Source of the DNA: Thermomucor indicae-seudaticae
Taxonomy: Eukaryota > Mucoromycota > Mucoromycetes > Mucorales > Lichtheimiaceae
Reading direction: 5' to 3'
Assembly (NCBI GenBank): GCA_000787465.1
Contig: JSYX01000019.1
Coordinates: 1 to 31,634, forward strand
DNA: 31,634 bases
Below, in pieces: positions 10,177 through 22,009 of the stretch. The notes beneath the pieces were generated by a model. That model saw only the letters and a program-made list of their open reading frames with translations, did not search any database and had not been told where the DNA came from. The position numbers and the translations under genes were made by a program. Numbering within the stretch: position 1 is the stretch's first letter; each line of letters begins with the position of its first letter.

Positions 10177-10186
10177 TTTATTTATA
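10177..10186 (-). promoter_or_regulatory. Overlapping TATA box and poly(A)-signal sequence
   Basis: On the minus strand the decamer TATAAATAAA holds TATAAA (10186-10181) and AATAAA (10182-10177). It lies 46-54 bp downstream of the ATE1 stop codon and 48 bp upstream of the ATG of the secreted-protein gene. It could serve as the promoter element of one gene and the polyadenylation signal of the other. The bases are seen; the roles are inferred. Confidence 0.45.
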
Positions 10187-10231
10187 AATCAATAAAGGTG
10201 CCAAGTCAGGGTAGACGAGTTTGTTCCTGGT

Positions 10232-11848
<1,617 letters not shown>

Positions 11849-12505
11849 TTTACATTCGTGGGTATGTTACGAACACAGACCTTTAGAAGTCAGCATTGGC
11901 CTGGTTGAAGCTGGAGTGGGGGATTTTTCCAGTTCGTGTATAGAGAAGTATAAAAGTATAGCAAAAAGTATCAGGACTTGGCACCTTTACGCGTTGACAA
12001 CACTAGCTTGGTATGGCGTGTCTCAGTGTTGAGGCACTGATGGCAGATAAACAGCGTCGTATCTGTCATCAGAAATACAAGGAACCAAGGCGAATGGGCT
12101 CACTGAACTGCATTCCCCGTCAGGGACATTTGTTTGGCTCTTCTTGTAGATTTTTATCCTGGCAACTGGACTTAGCATTATTTCGATGGTCCTTTTTCAT
12201 GTACCCCCTTTAGGTAAGCAAATCCGTTTATGGAAATTATCGCCAAGGTTGGATACAGGCACATATAGCTTTATAAAAATGTCCAAAGTTATACAGAATA
12301 CATACTATAAGGAAAAGGAAGAAAGCATACGTATAAGCAAAAGGTATAACTAGGGTAAACGAAAGATTACATCCTCTTTTTATGGAGAAAGACTATATGT
12401 GTGACGATCTCCGTTGTCTTTTATATGTGCAATCATGATTATCCCAAGCGGTGAAAGTTTTCCCAGACACGGTTTGTTGACGGCCCAGCCGCTCACTGTT
12501 GTAAT
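11849..12505. other. Spacer upstream of ATE1
   Basis: 657 bp between the NDT80-like stop codon and the ATE1 start, both minus strand. It should hold the 3' UTR of the former and the promoter of the latter. Plus-strand open frames at 11829-12213 have no coding-like features. No RNA gene or repeat seen. Confidence 0.55.
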
Positions 12506-14319
12506 TTAGGTATGATGTGCTTGTATGGCAGAGGTATCGGACGAATAAGGTGAAGCATTAGCATAATCTTCATATGAGGGATGAGCACCATAGGCAGCAG
12601 GAGGATAACCGGTTGGCGAACAAAGAAATGATGAACTTGGTGCGGAGGCTCGCACAGGCGTTGTTGATGAAGATGATGCAGCAGTAGGATGGTGCCAATA
12701 TTCCTTTTCGTCCATTTCTTTACTGCTTTTACCTGAATAGCCGTAGAATGGTTGGGAAGAAGGAGGAGGCATCATGGAATGGTCTGTCGGTTTGTTCATT
12801 TCTGCACTTGCTGTCCGAGAATGGAAATATGACGCCTGTTGTTGCTGCTGTGCTTCAGAGTAAGACTGAACATTCGGCTGTTGGGGTGCTGGCTGGCCAT
12901 GAGGAGAATAAGGAGTAGTCATTGGATAGGCGTAGTTAGCGTAAGGAGAGTAGGGACCAAGATCGCTCACGGGTGACGTGGGTAAGCTGAGGTATCGTGC
13001 TGGTTGAGATGGCGGAGGAGGAGGGGGCACATGGTTACGATCCGTTGGTGTTGCCATTATAGAGTCTTCCTGTGGCATAGGTGGTGGTGGTAGTGGAACA
13101 TTAGCAGGCGTGGTCGGCACGTTGTGACGGTAACGGGTGTGCGAATCCGCGTAATGACCAGGGCTTCGACCGCGCACGACTAGCGGAGCCGAGTGACAGG
13201 TTGCTACGCGTATGGTCTCACCTTGAGCGGTATTGGCAAATAGATCGATGACGACTTCATAGTATTGCTGAGCTGCGCGCCGTTTGCCATTGTTCGCTGT
13301 AGCTGTCTTGAACTGCATGCGCTCAAAGGTGACAATGCTAGGGCTTGAGCCAAAAGAGGCCAAGTGCAAGTTACCACCAGCGCGGACTGGTAGAGGCTTG
13401 GGAACCATTTGTGGGCCCTTGTCGCGTTTAGGCGTATGTTGGACCAGCTCTATTTTTTTATCTGCATTTCCGGATACACAAGCACTGATACCGATCGAAA
13501 AATACTCGACTTGCAAGATTTCCTGCGCTGACTTTTGCAACAAGCAAGGCACTTCAGGGCAATGCAGTAAATAATCAATGCCGTGTATATCAAATGTCGA
13601 GCTCACTTGAAAGTAATTGCGTCGGTAACACGCCCAGTCCTGGTCAGCGCGAAAGAACCCACGATCCATTTTAGCGTGTAGCTGAACTTGATACCTACAG
13701 CGGAGAAAAGTTACCATTATTCAGCATACTCTATCTTCCTCTCTAGTCCAATACGGTACCGATTTGTCTGGTCCAAGCTGTAAAGATCATGAAGCTGTTT
13801 CGTTGGGGAAAAGGAAGGACCCATCTCGAAAGAAAAGAAGGACTCTGTCCTTCGTTTTCTGATTGGCCCAGCGATTTGGTAGGGATGTGACGGGAATGTT
13901 GTCATTCCCGCGAAACTGGCCGCACGCGCAGGTAGCGAAGGGCGCGGGACGCTGTGGCCGCTGTCGCTACTTGCAGGTGACCTATTACCTTCAGCAAGTG
14001 GGGTGGGCGGCAAGGACACGGTTTCAGGCCGCGGTGTCTCGGGCTGCGTCATTGACATCAAGCTATATTAAAGCATATGCATATCAGTAACAAGCAAGCA
14101 TCAGTAAATCGTTCCCATTCTAGGCAAAAACTTATTTCTAAGAGAGAACAACGGAATGGCTCTACCTAGACGTACGTACCCGGACTCGCTTCTTATGTCT
14201 GCAGCCGTTATTTCGCCTGGTACTGTCCCTGGTGACTCTCGGTAACCATAGCTGCTATGCGGAAGTGCTATGTAGCCAGGGACGGGATCTTGAGATGGCG
14301 GCCATTTACTCTCTTGCAT
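12506..14319 (-). CDS. NDT80/PhoG-type transcription factor
   Basis: DNA-binding regulator with the NDT80 (p53-like Ig fold) domain, as in yeast Ndt80 and in Neurospora VIB-1 or Aspergillus XprG; relatives control meiosis, nutrient response or incompatibility. Three exons: 14319-14180, 14062-13730, 13694-12506; about 553 aa. The domain spans roughly residues 140-340: RYRIGLERKIEYQVQLHAKM, DWACYRRNYFQVSSTF, VEYFSIGISACVSG, LVQHTPKRDKGPQ, and the diagnostic VVRGRSPGHY (about 330-339). The N-terminus is Pro/Ser-rich with KRRTESFF near residue 120. The C-terminal 200 residues are low-complexity Pro/Gln/Ser/Tyr, including PPPPPP and QQQQQ runs, typical of activation regions. Which NDT80 subgroup, and so which process, cannot be told by eye. 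Confidence 0.93.
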
Positions 14320-15324
14320 CGCAGTAAGGAAAATAATGATTTAAATTTTCGTAAATTGATCCTGTCTGTTACAAAAATTATCGTATTGGTTGTTCCTGTT
14401 CCGTTTTTCTCGAATATTTTCCATTACCGTGTCAAAAGGAAAATAAATACAAGTTAAAATACACTGTCAAGATGCTCCGTTTCCAGGAAGAAGTTAAAAG
14501 CAAAGGAAGAAAAGCGAAACTTATTTGGCGGACCCGAGGAACAAGAAAACAGAAGCGCACGATAAAAAAAAGGAAAGGGTGCCGGGTAACGTTCAAGTTC
14601 GCCATGAACAACACATGATCCGCTTTCATTTGCTATTTCTAGCTCCGCGAAAGTAGAGTGCATTGCCGTTCCCCCTCTCACAATTGTCAAGCATCACGTA
14701 AAGCCAAAAGAAACAGCGCAATACGCGGTCATTTGTAGCCATACAAATCATTTTGTTCGTCAATAGATAGCAACAGTACGTAACATTCGACTGGAGAAAA
14801 GGAAAATTGCCCTAAATTTCTCCTATGATGTATCTATTCTGTCCGGCCAAATGACGTATTTCCAGGTCAGGTCTTTGCAGGGATTTTATGCGCAAAACAG
14901 ACTTCATTGTTGCATAAAATAGGCCAAACCACATATGGATATCGCATACGACGCGTGCAATGACAGAAAAAAGAGCGTTTTCGTGGCAATTTGTAATAGC
15001 AGTCTTATTTCCAAAGGTTCGGCGACGGCCGATATGGCGTTAGTCAGAGCTTTATCTTAAAATGGACTATCTCTCACATAAGGATGATTTGTTTTGCCGG
15101 CCCTTGATACGGCGCCAGACCGGAGTCCAGATAACGCTTACTGCGCCAGCAACAGTATAACTGAAAAGAACATTATCGCATTGATTTTGAGTTCTCCAAA
15201 CCAATATCTCGATACATTTGCGTAATTGATGAATTATCCGACAGGCATCATTTGTATGATTTTAGCACGATAGGGATATATAGTAGCGCTGCGCACTATG
15301 AGCTTGGAATAGCCGGAACGTTGG

Positions 15325-15610
15325 GTGCTTACTCATGCCAATGGTTCTTTCTCACTTCTTCGAATTCTGATACCGGCCCATCTTGATGTACTCTCGAGTC
15401 AACAGGAGCTCTTCGATGTCTCCGTCGATCCTCGTCTGCCAGTACGATCCATACTCATCCGTCAAGGGACCTCTCCATTAGCTCCAGTATCAGTTCCTCG
15501 ACTTCTCTGAGATTCTCTTGCGCTCTGAGATCTTTGGCATGTTAGCAGACCAAGAGAAGGAACAGGCTCTGACGGCGGTTAAAACGTTAAGCCTGGGCTG
15601 GCCAAATTAG
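15325..15610 (+). other. Coding-like island in two frames (possible relic)
   Basis: One frame is open at 15325-15510 and another at 15482-15610, offset by one base. The second reads like real protein (segments FLDFSEILLRSEIFGMLADQ and AVKTLSLGWPN, then TAG). A +1/-1 shift or an unseen intron could join them. No start codon in context, no recognised family. It may be a pseudogene fragment or chance. Confidence 0.2.
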
Positions 15611-15656
15611 ACTGTTCAATGTCTCTGACCGTCAGTTTTATAGTATTGATTTGCCA

Positions 15657-15715
15657 CAGTTATTTGCGTAAAGCCCTTTGGCTTTTACGCAACTGTTAGA
15701 AACAAGTTTTCTAAC
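15657..15715. repeat. Two adjacent hairpins
   Basis: Hairpin 1: TTGCGTAAAGCC (15664-15675) pairs with GGCTTTTACGCAA (15680-15692) with a one-base bulge and a four-base loop. Flanking CAGTT and AACTG could extend it. Hairpin 2: GTTAGAAA (15695-15702) pairs perfectly with TTTCTAAC (15708-15715). They could be operator-like sites, an RNA structure in the downstream gene's leader or the core of a small MITE. No target-site duplication found. Confidence 0.6.
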
Positions 15716-15925
15716 TGGTATTGTTAGAAGAACAACATCGATATCCTAATGTTTCCTTTTCCGGCCTGCTTTGACCAGCGACCTAGGACCGCGGTTGACA
15801 ATCGCAAAGTCGACTACCTAGGGCACGGACATTCATTCCCCAGGAACTCGATGATGCAAGGGGCGTCTTAAATACCATCTTTTCGAGCCAACTTTCTTTT
15901 CGAACTTCGTTTCTTGTCAATAATA

Positions 15926-17635
15926 ATGGTTCAGCAGGAGTGGATTGACGGTGAAAAGCGTCGACCACTGGATGATAAGTGCTCGACGATTTGGCGACGC
16001 CGTGAGGAATTATCCATCTTTACCAATTATTTGCCAACGAATCCACCAGTTGCATTGCTGTCGCTGCGATATTTATGGGAGACCGAGGTCGAGACGGCGA
16101 CAACGACGACGAAGAAGAACCGACGCAGTATAGCACCCTGTGCGCTATGTCTTTCTCGCGATTATTTAGGATCGCAAAGTCAATCAATCGGTCCTTGTAA
16201 CCACAAGATATGCGATCGATGCATTCCACTGCTTCCTGTCACTGACTGTCCCATGTGTCCTCCCAAATTTCAGGACCTGGTAAGAAGATACCCTGCTATG
16301 TACGGGCTGCCAACCAGTAAATTTATTCTTTGAAAGACACAGGAGCCTGACAAAAAGTTGCTTACATCCCATTTAAAATCGATTCTTTTGCGTCGACCTG
16401 CTCCTCCGCCTGTGTCAGCTACACGGTGGCCACCCTTTGACAATCCGAATCAGACCTTGCTTTCCTTGTCGCATCCATCTCTCTGCGACTTGTCTCCACC
16501 CACGTTTCCTTGCGCTAGATTAACTAATGTAATAGTCGTCGAACTCGCTAACAAATAAGAACAACCATCCTTACATTCTCGATATATAGATACCATGGGA
16601 CGTTTCGCAAGAAGATATCCGCGCGTTCTTGTCGGGCTGCAACCTGGCCTCGTCTTCAGAATGCCCTCAACCTATCCATGCAAGTTTTCTATTCATCTTT
16701 TTCTTTTCAACGTAATAACCTTGCCCTGTGTTATAGATCATGATGAATCGAACGACAGGAAAAACGTTATCGGACTGCTACGTCGAGTTTGCAACCTATG
16801 CCGATCTCTCTCACGCCATAGAAACAAGGCACCTGCAGACTCTCAAAGGTCGTTTAATCATGATCCAACGGTCTAGCCAGCATCATCTTTTACAAGCTGT
16901 CTTTCCACAATGCTTTCATATCCATCAAGCACCACAACATGAGCCAAGCTGCCCCAGTCCCTTTGTTACGCGCGAAGAAATCAATTCTTTACTCGTCATT
17001 TGCAAAAGTTACAAGGTTAGAAAAGAAATAATGCGGAATAACAGAAAGTAACCAACTCTTTTTCTATGTAGCTGCATTCTTCTCGCAAATGTCCTGAAAG
17101 ACCTTTCGAAAACATTATTAGTATCGTCAGTAAATGTCCCTGGCATCAGCCTCACTTGATCACTACCATGCATCGGGACCATATCTATGAAATGCTCAAA
17201 CTAGCCATCGGTAAGTAAGAAATACAACCTTTTCCTTCTTTGACGCATTCACTATATGCACATATAGAGGCATTGATGCATCATATGGGAAGAAACTATG
17301 TCAGTATCCATCCAAGCCTTCCGGAACGCATGGTACGCGCTGGGTTGATGTGCCCCGGGTTTACGGACAGGCAAAAGATGACCTTGTTCCACGCAGCTGG
17401 CCTGCCTTGTCCCGAACATTGGTCCTTGTATCTGAAGGCTGATGAACCGCAGAGCACATCCTCGTCGCCTGTCCTTCCCTTGACTCCGTCCCATTCTTGC
17501 TCCGCTGTAACAGCAGCACAACATGAAAAATCAAAAGAATTGCTATTGTGCGCTTTGTTGCGAAAAGATTCGGACCTGCTTCCGAGCAACATGACCGCAA
17601 GATATGGAGAGAAAAGTCCTTTCCACCGCAGTTGA
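15926..17635 (+). CDS. RING finger plus RRM protein
   Basis: Candidate RNA-binding E3 ubiquitin ligase. Six exons: 15926-16279, 16343-16528, 16590-16679, 16737-17015, 17072-17210, 17268-17635; about 471 aa. A C3HC4 RING is visible at residues 72-111: C72, C75, C91, H93, C96, C99, C108, C111. An RRM follows at about 173-257: LTNIPWDVSQEDIRAFL, then IHIMMNRTTGKTLSDCYVEF with an RNP1-like CYVEF core and TLKGRLIMI. A further conserved-looking region (about 285-400) has CPERPFENIISIVSKCPWHQ and FTDRQKMTLFHAAGLPCPEHW. Intron 2 removes an apparent stop. Intron 3 is GC-AG (CAT|GCAAGT). The order RING-RRM recalls CNOT4/Not4, but Not4 has a C4C4 RING and different flanks. The start at 15926 is the first true ATG in frame. 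Confidence 0.85.
16680..16736 (+). other. GC-AG intron 3 of the RING-RRM gene
   Basis: 57 nt with donor GCAAGTTTT and acceptor GTTATAG. It joins QPIH to IMMNRTTGK inside the RRM in phase 0. A GT donor two bases on breaks the frame. Confidence 0.8.
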
Positions 17636-17852
17636 ATAAGCATACTGTCCTGTCGAATCCATTAGAGCATAAAAACCGGTTTTATATTACATTTACATTG
17701 AGCTACAAAGTATCCCTAATATATGTGTTCGCAATAGCAAAAAACGTTTTTTCTCTTTAGTATCGATAGCTTGTTTTCGCTGTATTCATACCGTCCTGCG
17801 GATCTTTTTCTTTTCGCGATTTAATGAAGAAGCAGAGCAATGAACTTTTGTT

Positions 17853-20800
17853 CTAATCATCCTCAACAGTAATAGGTCGTTCTTCGTCATCGACCACGGC
17901 CTTGAATAACTCATTCTATACACGGATATTACAATGGTGATATTCAACACAGAGCTCTAATGCTAAAAAGCTCACCTTCTTTTTAAGGACATTATCCATG
18001 AGGCCCTCTTCGACGGTATCCTGGATCATCACCATGTGGATAAAGGTCTGCTTGCTTTGAGTCATTCTGTGAATACGTGAAATAGCTTGTTCTACAAAAG
18101 CAGAATTTTCGTTAATCCTCATATGTTGGGAAAAGCAAATGTGCACGCTTACCCATGGTAGCTAAAGAAAAAGTTTCGTGAACATGATACATCAATACCC
18201 AAGATAGCTAAGCATCATTCAAACCATACCTGGGTTCCACCTAATGAAGAACAAGTTAGCACAGAGCTTGACGTTGAAACCTGCATACCATCTTACCATC
18301 GGTCAAGAATTACCATGTGGTTAGCTCGTTGCAAGTTTAACCCGATGCCTCCTGCTTTCAGTGATAACAGCATGACTCGAACTTCAGCATGATGGTTAAA
18401 CTGACGTAAACTGACCATTCTGGCAGAACTGGTCATATCACCATGGTCTTTGGGCGTAATGAGTGAAAAGTTCCGAGTTATGCCACCATGCACTTACAGC
18501 AGTTATGCTTAATATTAATCGAACTCAACACAGACGATATGATTTGCAACAGGTCCACAAACTAGACATACTCGTAAGCTGTCGCAGCAAGCCCTTACAG
18601 TTATCCAGTCTTACCTGAGTGACTACCACAATCTTATCATTCAGGTTTGTCCGCAAGGTACGTCTCAGAAAGTCAATAAGCCAACCGACTTTGGTTGAAT
18701 GTTGCAAAAAGGGAAGTTTCTGCAAGGCCTCCATATCGGGCATATCCTCTGAACCACCGAATTGGTCGCTGCATAAAGGAATCAGTTACAGCATCCACCG
18801 GCTACCTAAACGCGAGACACATACTAGAAACTCTCAATAATACCAAAGGCTTCTTGCAAATCAGATTCTTCATCCAAACGTGTTCGTTCTGTTCCTCGTT
18901 CTTCGCCATCCGCATCATCTTGTAACACCTCAGCAACCTCGTCTGCTCTGTTCTGTTGGATTGTCGGAATCAAGTTGGGGAACTTTTGCAATAGGATCTG
19001 ATGGTGACCGCAGGCTTGACGACGAACAGTAGCTTAGAGCAAGTTTCGTAAAAGCCACACAAATATTTACCTTGTTTAAGACGTAAATAAAGCAGTGATG
19101 CAGCTGAACGCGCATAGTCACCTTGTCCCTGTTTGCGCCAATTGGAAATCTTCTTATATAGCACCCGCTCCAAGTAGTCATATAATGCACGTTCCGGTTC
19201 TGAAAACTGAAGTACTACTCGATTCTCTTTTTGCGGCAAGATGGTCAATGAGTTCTGCAAAGATCGCTTCGTGCGTCGAACCATATGCTGTTTCAACATG
19301 TTGGACATATACTCCACATTTTGCTTATGCTTTGCGGAAAGACGGATGTCCAGAAACGCGAACATCGGATGAAGCTCAGTAATATCATTCTGGTAATTGT
19401 CAATATCCAAGATATCCAGGTGATTCTCCTTTTATTTCTGTTACCTGTAAGGGTGTACCAGTAAGGCACCATCTGTACTTTGCCCGTAGCTCAAGTACCG
19501 ACTCTGTGATCATTGACTTCATGGTGCGAACCTTGTGCGACTCATCTGGGATGCAAGTCAACTGATAGCAGTTTTTGCATAACCCGCGGATGACAACTCA
19601 CCTAACACAACGCGGTACCAATCCATATCGACAAGAGGCGCCACAGTTCCAGAGATCTGCCTGTTTCTGTACTCAGCACGCAAGCGATCATAAGTGGTAA
19701 TCACAACACGAAAGCAAGGCTCTAAAGTAGCTTTAGAATATGATCTGCAGCGAAGACCAGGATTCACATACGTTCAAGTAAGCAAACTGTTTCCTCAGTG
19801 TAAATAAAGTATGGCAAACTGCCATAAGTCGTCTTCGTCCGAATTTCTTCAGCCCATTGATCAGCGACCTGGCAAGTCAAAAAGTAAGATTTTAGAAACA
19901 TAACCAATGATAGGTCATGACTGCCCGCATTCTTGACTTACGCCTCGGGATGGCACAACTACAAGGGTACATGCCCGGATATTTAGCTTTGGTTGCTGGC
20001 GCATCATGAGCGAGATCATTTGCAGAGTCTAGTTCAGGGAGACAAAGTTGATGTTGTCTGCCAAAAGCCTTTCCCAAAAGGTCCCTCCCTCGATATTACC
20101 TTGCCCAGGCCCATCTGTTTAATTAAGAAAAAAGACGCTTAATGCAAGTTTGGCGTCTATGAGCAAATCATTTCTCTTACATCATCAGCAAGGATACCGC
20201 CACGATAGGCACGTTCCATTGCAATCATTCGCTGGACGCCTTCTTCTTGGTGCGGCTGCAGCTGAACATGATTGCGTAAGCTTGCGTGGACTGAAACCTC
20301 AACGTAAGCAACGCAAGGTGCAGACAAACTAACGAGAAGGGAGGCTTGCCTGCATTCATGCTGACGTCAGGCAATAGGCTGATATCTTCAACGTCGGTGA
20401 TCAGGACTTGATCTTTGTCTGATAACCGAGCTGTCAATACACCAGAAAGACTAGATTGCAAAAGTGAAAGCCTAACCCCTCAACCAAAACGCGTGCTCTG
20501 CTGCATAATAGGATCCACCAATGTCCAGGTAAAAGTAGTAGACAGTGTCTTTTTTCCATTCATTGGGGAATTGCTCACAAAGTCGTAAGAGGATGCTCTG
20601 AAGACTTTCGTTTTGGTGTGCATGGAACAGGTACCGTTGGGCATTTTCAGCCTTGGAACGCACAATCAAGCGATACGTGTCAATGTGACCCTGTCTGCAT
20701 TTCTCACACACGGGTTCGCCAGCAACATTCAATGGCATGTTGAGGAAGGTTGGGAATAGAAAACGGCGAAAAAAAGGGATGGTGGGTACCAACGCGAGCT

Positions 20801-22009
20801 GGAACGCGCAAATTGAATCCCAACAGGCTAGCTGGACACTTTCGAAATTCATGTTGGTCTGTTTGACAGGCAAAATCTACGTTATTCTTTCTTCTTTTTT
20901 TGTAATCATTCTACAGCCAAAACACTTGGATCATTGTCCGTTATTTCAGGGGATTGGGATGCCAACCTTAAATATGCTTCATTTTCATTGCCAACTACAC
21001 AGTTCCACTTTGAATTTTGCTCGAGGTACCGTTGAACAAAAGGACAAGTCGGGATCACCAACAATTTGGCGGTCTGGGCCCATCGAAGCCCCTGGATTAC
21101 CAGAAGGTCTCCCAATCCTAGATCTCGGTATGCAGTCGGTATCTCCTGCAGCCATAACGAAATAAGTTACCGCATCGTCACGATATTCTTTGTACAACCA
21201 CTTACTGTGTGGTAAAACTCGACCACACCTTTAAAACGCGTTGGTAGATAGCACAAAGCAGCTGGTAAATTAATGCCACGACATATTAAGCCTTTCTGGG
21301 CTACAACGAATTCGCTTATTGTTATCACTGCTTCTTTACCTATTGTGCCTTTTGAATCCAAAGTAATTCTAAACATGCAACAGTAGAGGTCATGGACCAC
21401 ATCCAGAGCACCTGAAGACCGTCGTCGAGATAATGTTTGTCGATGATGTTGCAAAGAACGCTGCTGTTGCTTGCGAATAATATCCTGGTGTGATGCTGAC
21501 AGGCCATAAGCCAATCGAGTCGATTTCTCATTGCTGCTGTTTTGAGAGGTTGTTGTCGGGGTAGGCGCGGGTGTTGGCAGCATCGACATCGAGGAGGATG
21601 GGCAGGTGAGGAGAGGGGCGTCAGAGGTTGCAAGAGGAGGTGTGAGGGGCCCGACCGTATTATTGGTTACAACATGGGTGCTATGGACAGCGACAGAAGG
21701 GGATGCAAATAACAAAGGCCCTGAATACAGCCTCGGAAACGGCAACGTCGCTTTCAAGCGTTGGTTTTGACGGGGAATAAAGGGAAAAGTGGGCGCCAGC
21801 GGAGCTGCCAGTGTTGTAGGTGAAGCAAATCGACGGTCTCTGCTACTGCTACTGCTACTGTTGCTATTGCACTCCGAATCCGTCCGTTCGCCAACAGCGC
21901 TGGTACGGCGAGTTATGGACAACGATTTCTTGTCAGGATCCAAAGGAGGCGGTGACGATGGCCGTGCCGATGGCGGTGGCAAAGAAAGTGAAGATGGCGA
22001 TTGTGTCAT
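17853..22009 (-). CDS. SNF2-family ATPase/helicase, Rad5/Rad16-like group
   Basis: ATP-driven DNA translocase, expected in the nucleus in repair or chromatin work. Nineteen exons: 22009-21206, 21145-20915, 20858-20477, 20430-20330, 20261-20181, 20114-20100, 20028-19942, 19868-19772, 19721-19602, 19545-19445, 19389-19071, 19014-18825, 18768-18615, 18561-18498, 18447-18297, 18240-18230, 18161-18153, 18091-17976, 17915-17853; about 1031 aa. Motif I DDMGLGKT (532-539), motif II DESH (640-643), motif III TGTPLQ (668-673), LLSLKAGGIGLNLQ, DRWWNP, and motif VI QAISRIHRMTQ (974-984). Residues 1-200 are Ser/Pro-rich. About 200-505 form an unrecognised module with a CEKC pair. No RING finger was found between the lobes, unlike Rad5, so subfamily (TTF2, SMARCA3 or Uls1 type) is open. 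Three exons of 15, 11 and 9 nt are required by the motifs. The donor at 20329 (GTTTGT) is the weakest junction. Confidence 0.9.
18153..18161 (-). other. 9-nt micro-exon (CTACCATGG)
   Basis: It lies between CTTTAG and GTAAGC. With the neighbouring 11-nt exon it yields DRW/WNP/ATM/EQAISR in frame, the expected link between SNF2 motifs V and VI. Confidence 0.85.
18230..18240 (-). other. 11-nt micro-exon (GTGGAACCCAG)
   Basis: Bounded by CATTAG and GTATGG; it supplies the second W, the N and the P of the conserved WWNP. Reading phase works only if it is included. Confidence 0.88.
20100..20114 (-). other. 15-nt micro-exon coding MGLGK of the Walker A motif
   Basis: ATGGGCCTGGGCAAG is flanked by TTAAACAG and GTAATA. 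The preceding exon ends GGILADD and the next begins TLQMISL, so the nucleotide-binding loop is assembled from three exons. Confidence 0.9.
21838..21870 (-). repeat. Trinucleotide repeat coding a serine run
   Basis: Imperfect CTG/CTA triplets on the plus strand encode Ser-rich sequence near residue 50 of the SNF2 protein. The frame is kept, as in a coding microsatellite. Confidence 0.6.

Larger units (their letters stand above)
14320..15925. other. 1.6-kb divergent spacer with hairpins and coding-like scraps
   Basis: This separates the NDT80-like gene (minus) from the RING-RRM gene (plus) and so holds both promoters; a long leader is common for such regulators. Seen inside: a CRE-like TGACGT near 14852, a coding-like island at 15325-15610, and paired hairpins at 15657-15715. 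No complete gene or RNA gene recognised. Confidence 0.5.

Noticed and set aside
14454..14690. 78-codon minus-strand ORF upstream of the NDT80-like gene
   Set aside because: No family resemblance and no good splice to the next exon; more likely 5' leader sequence or an uORF.
14891..14897. CGCAAAA, matching the NDT80-site core, in the NDT80-like gene's own promoter
   Set aside because: A single degenerate 7-mer in 1.6 kb is expected by chance and autoregulation cannot be argued from it.
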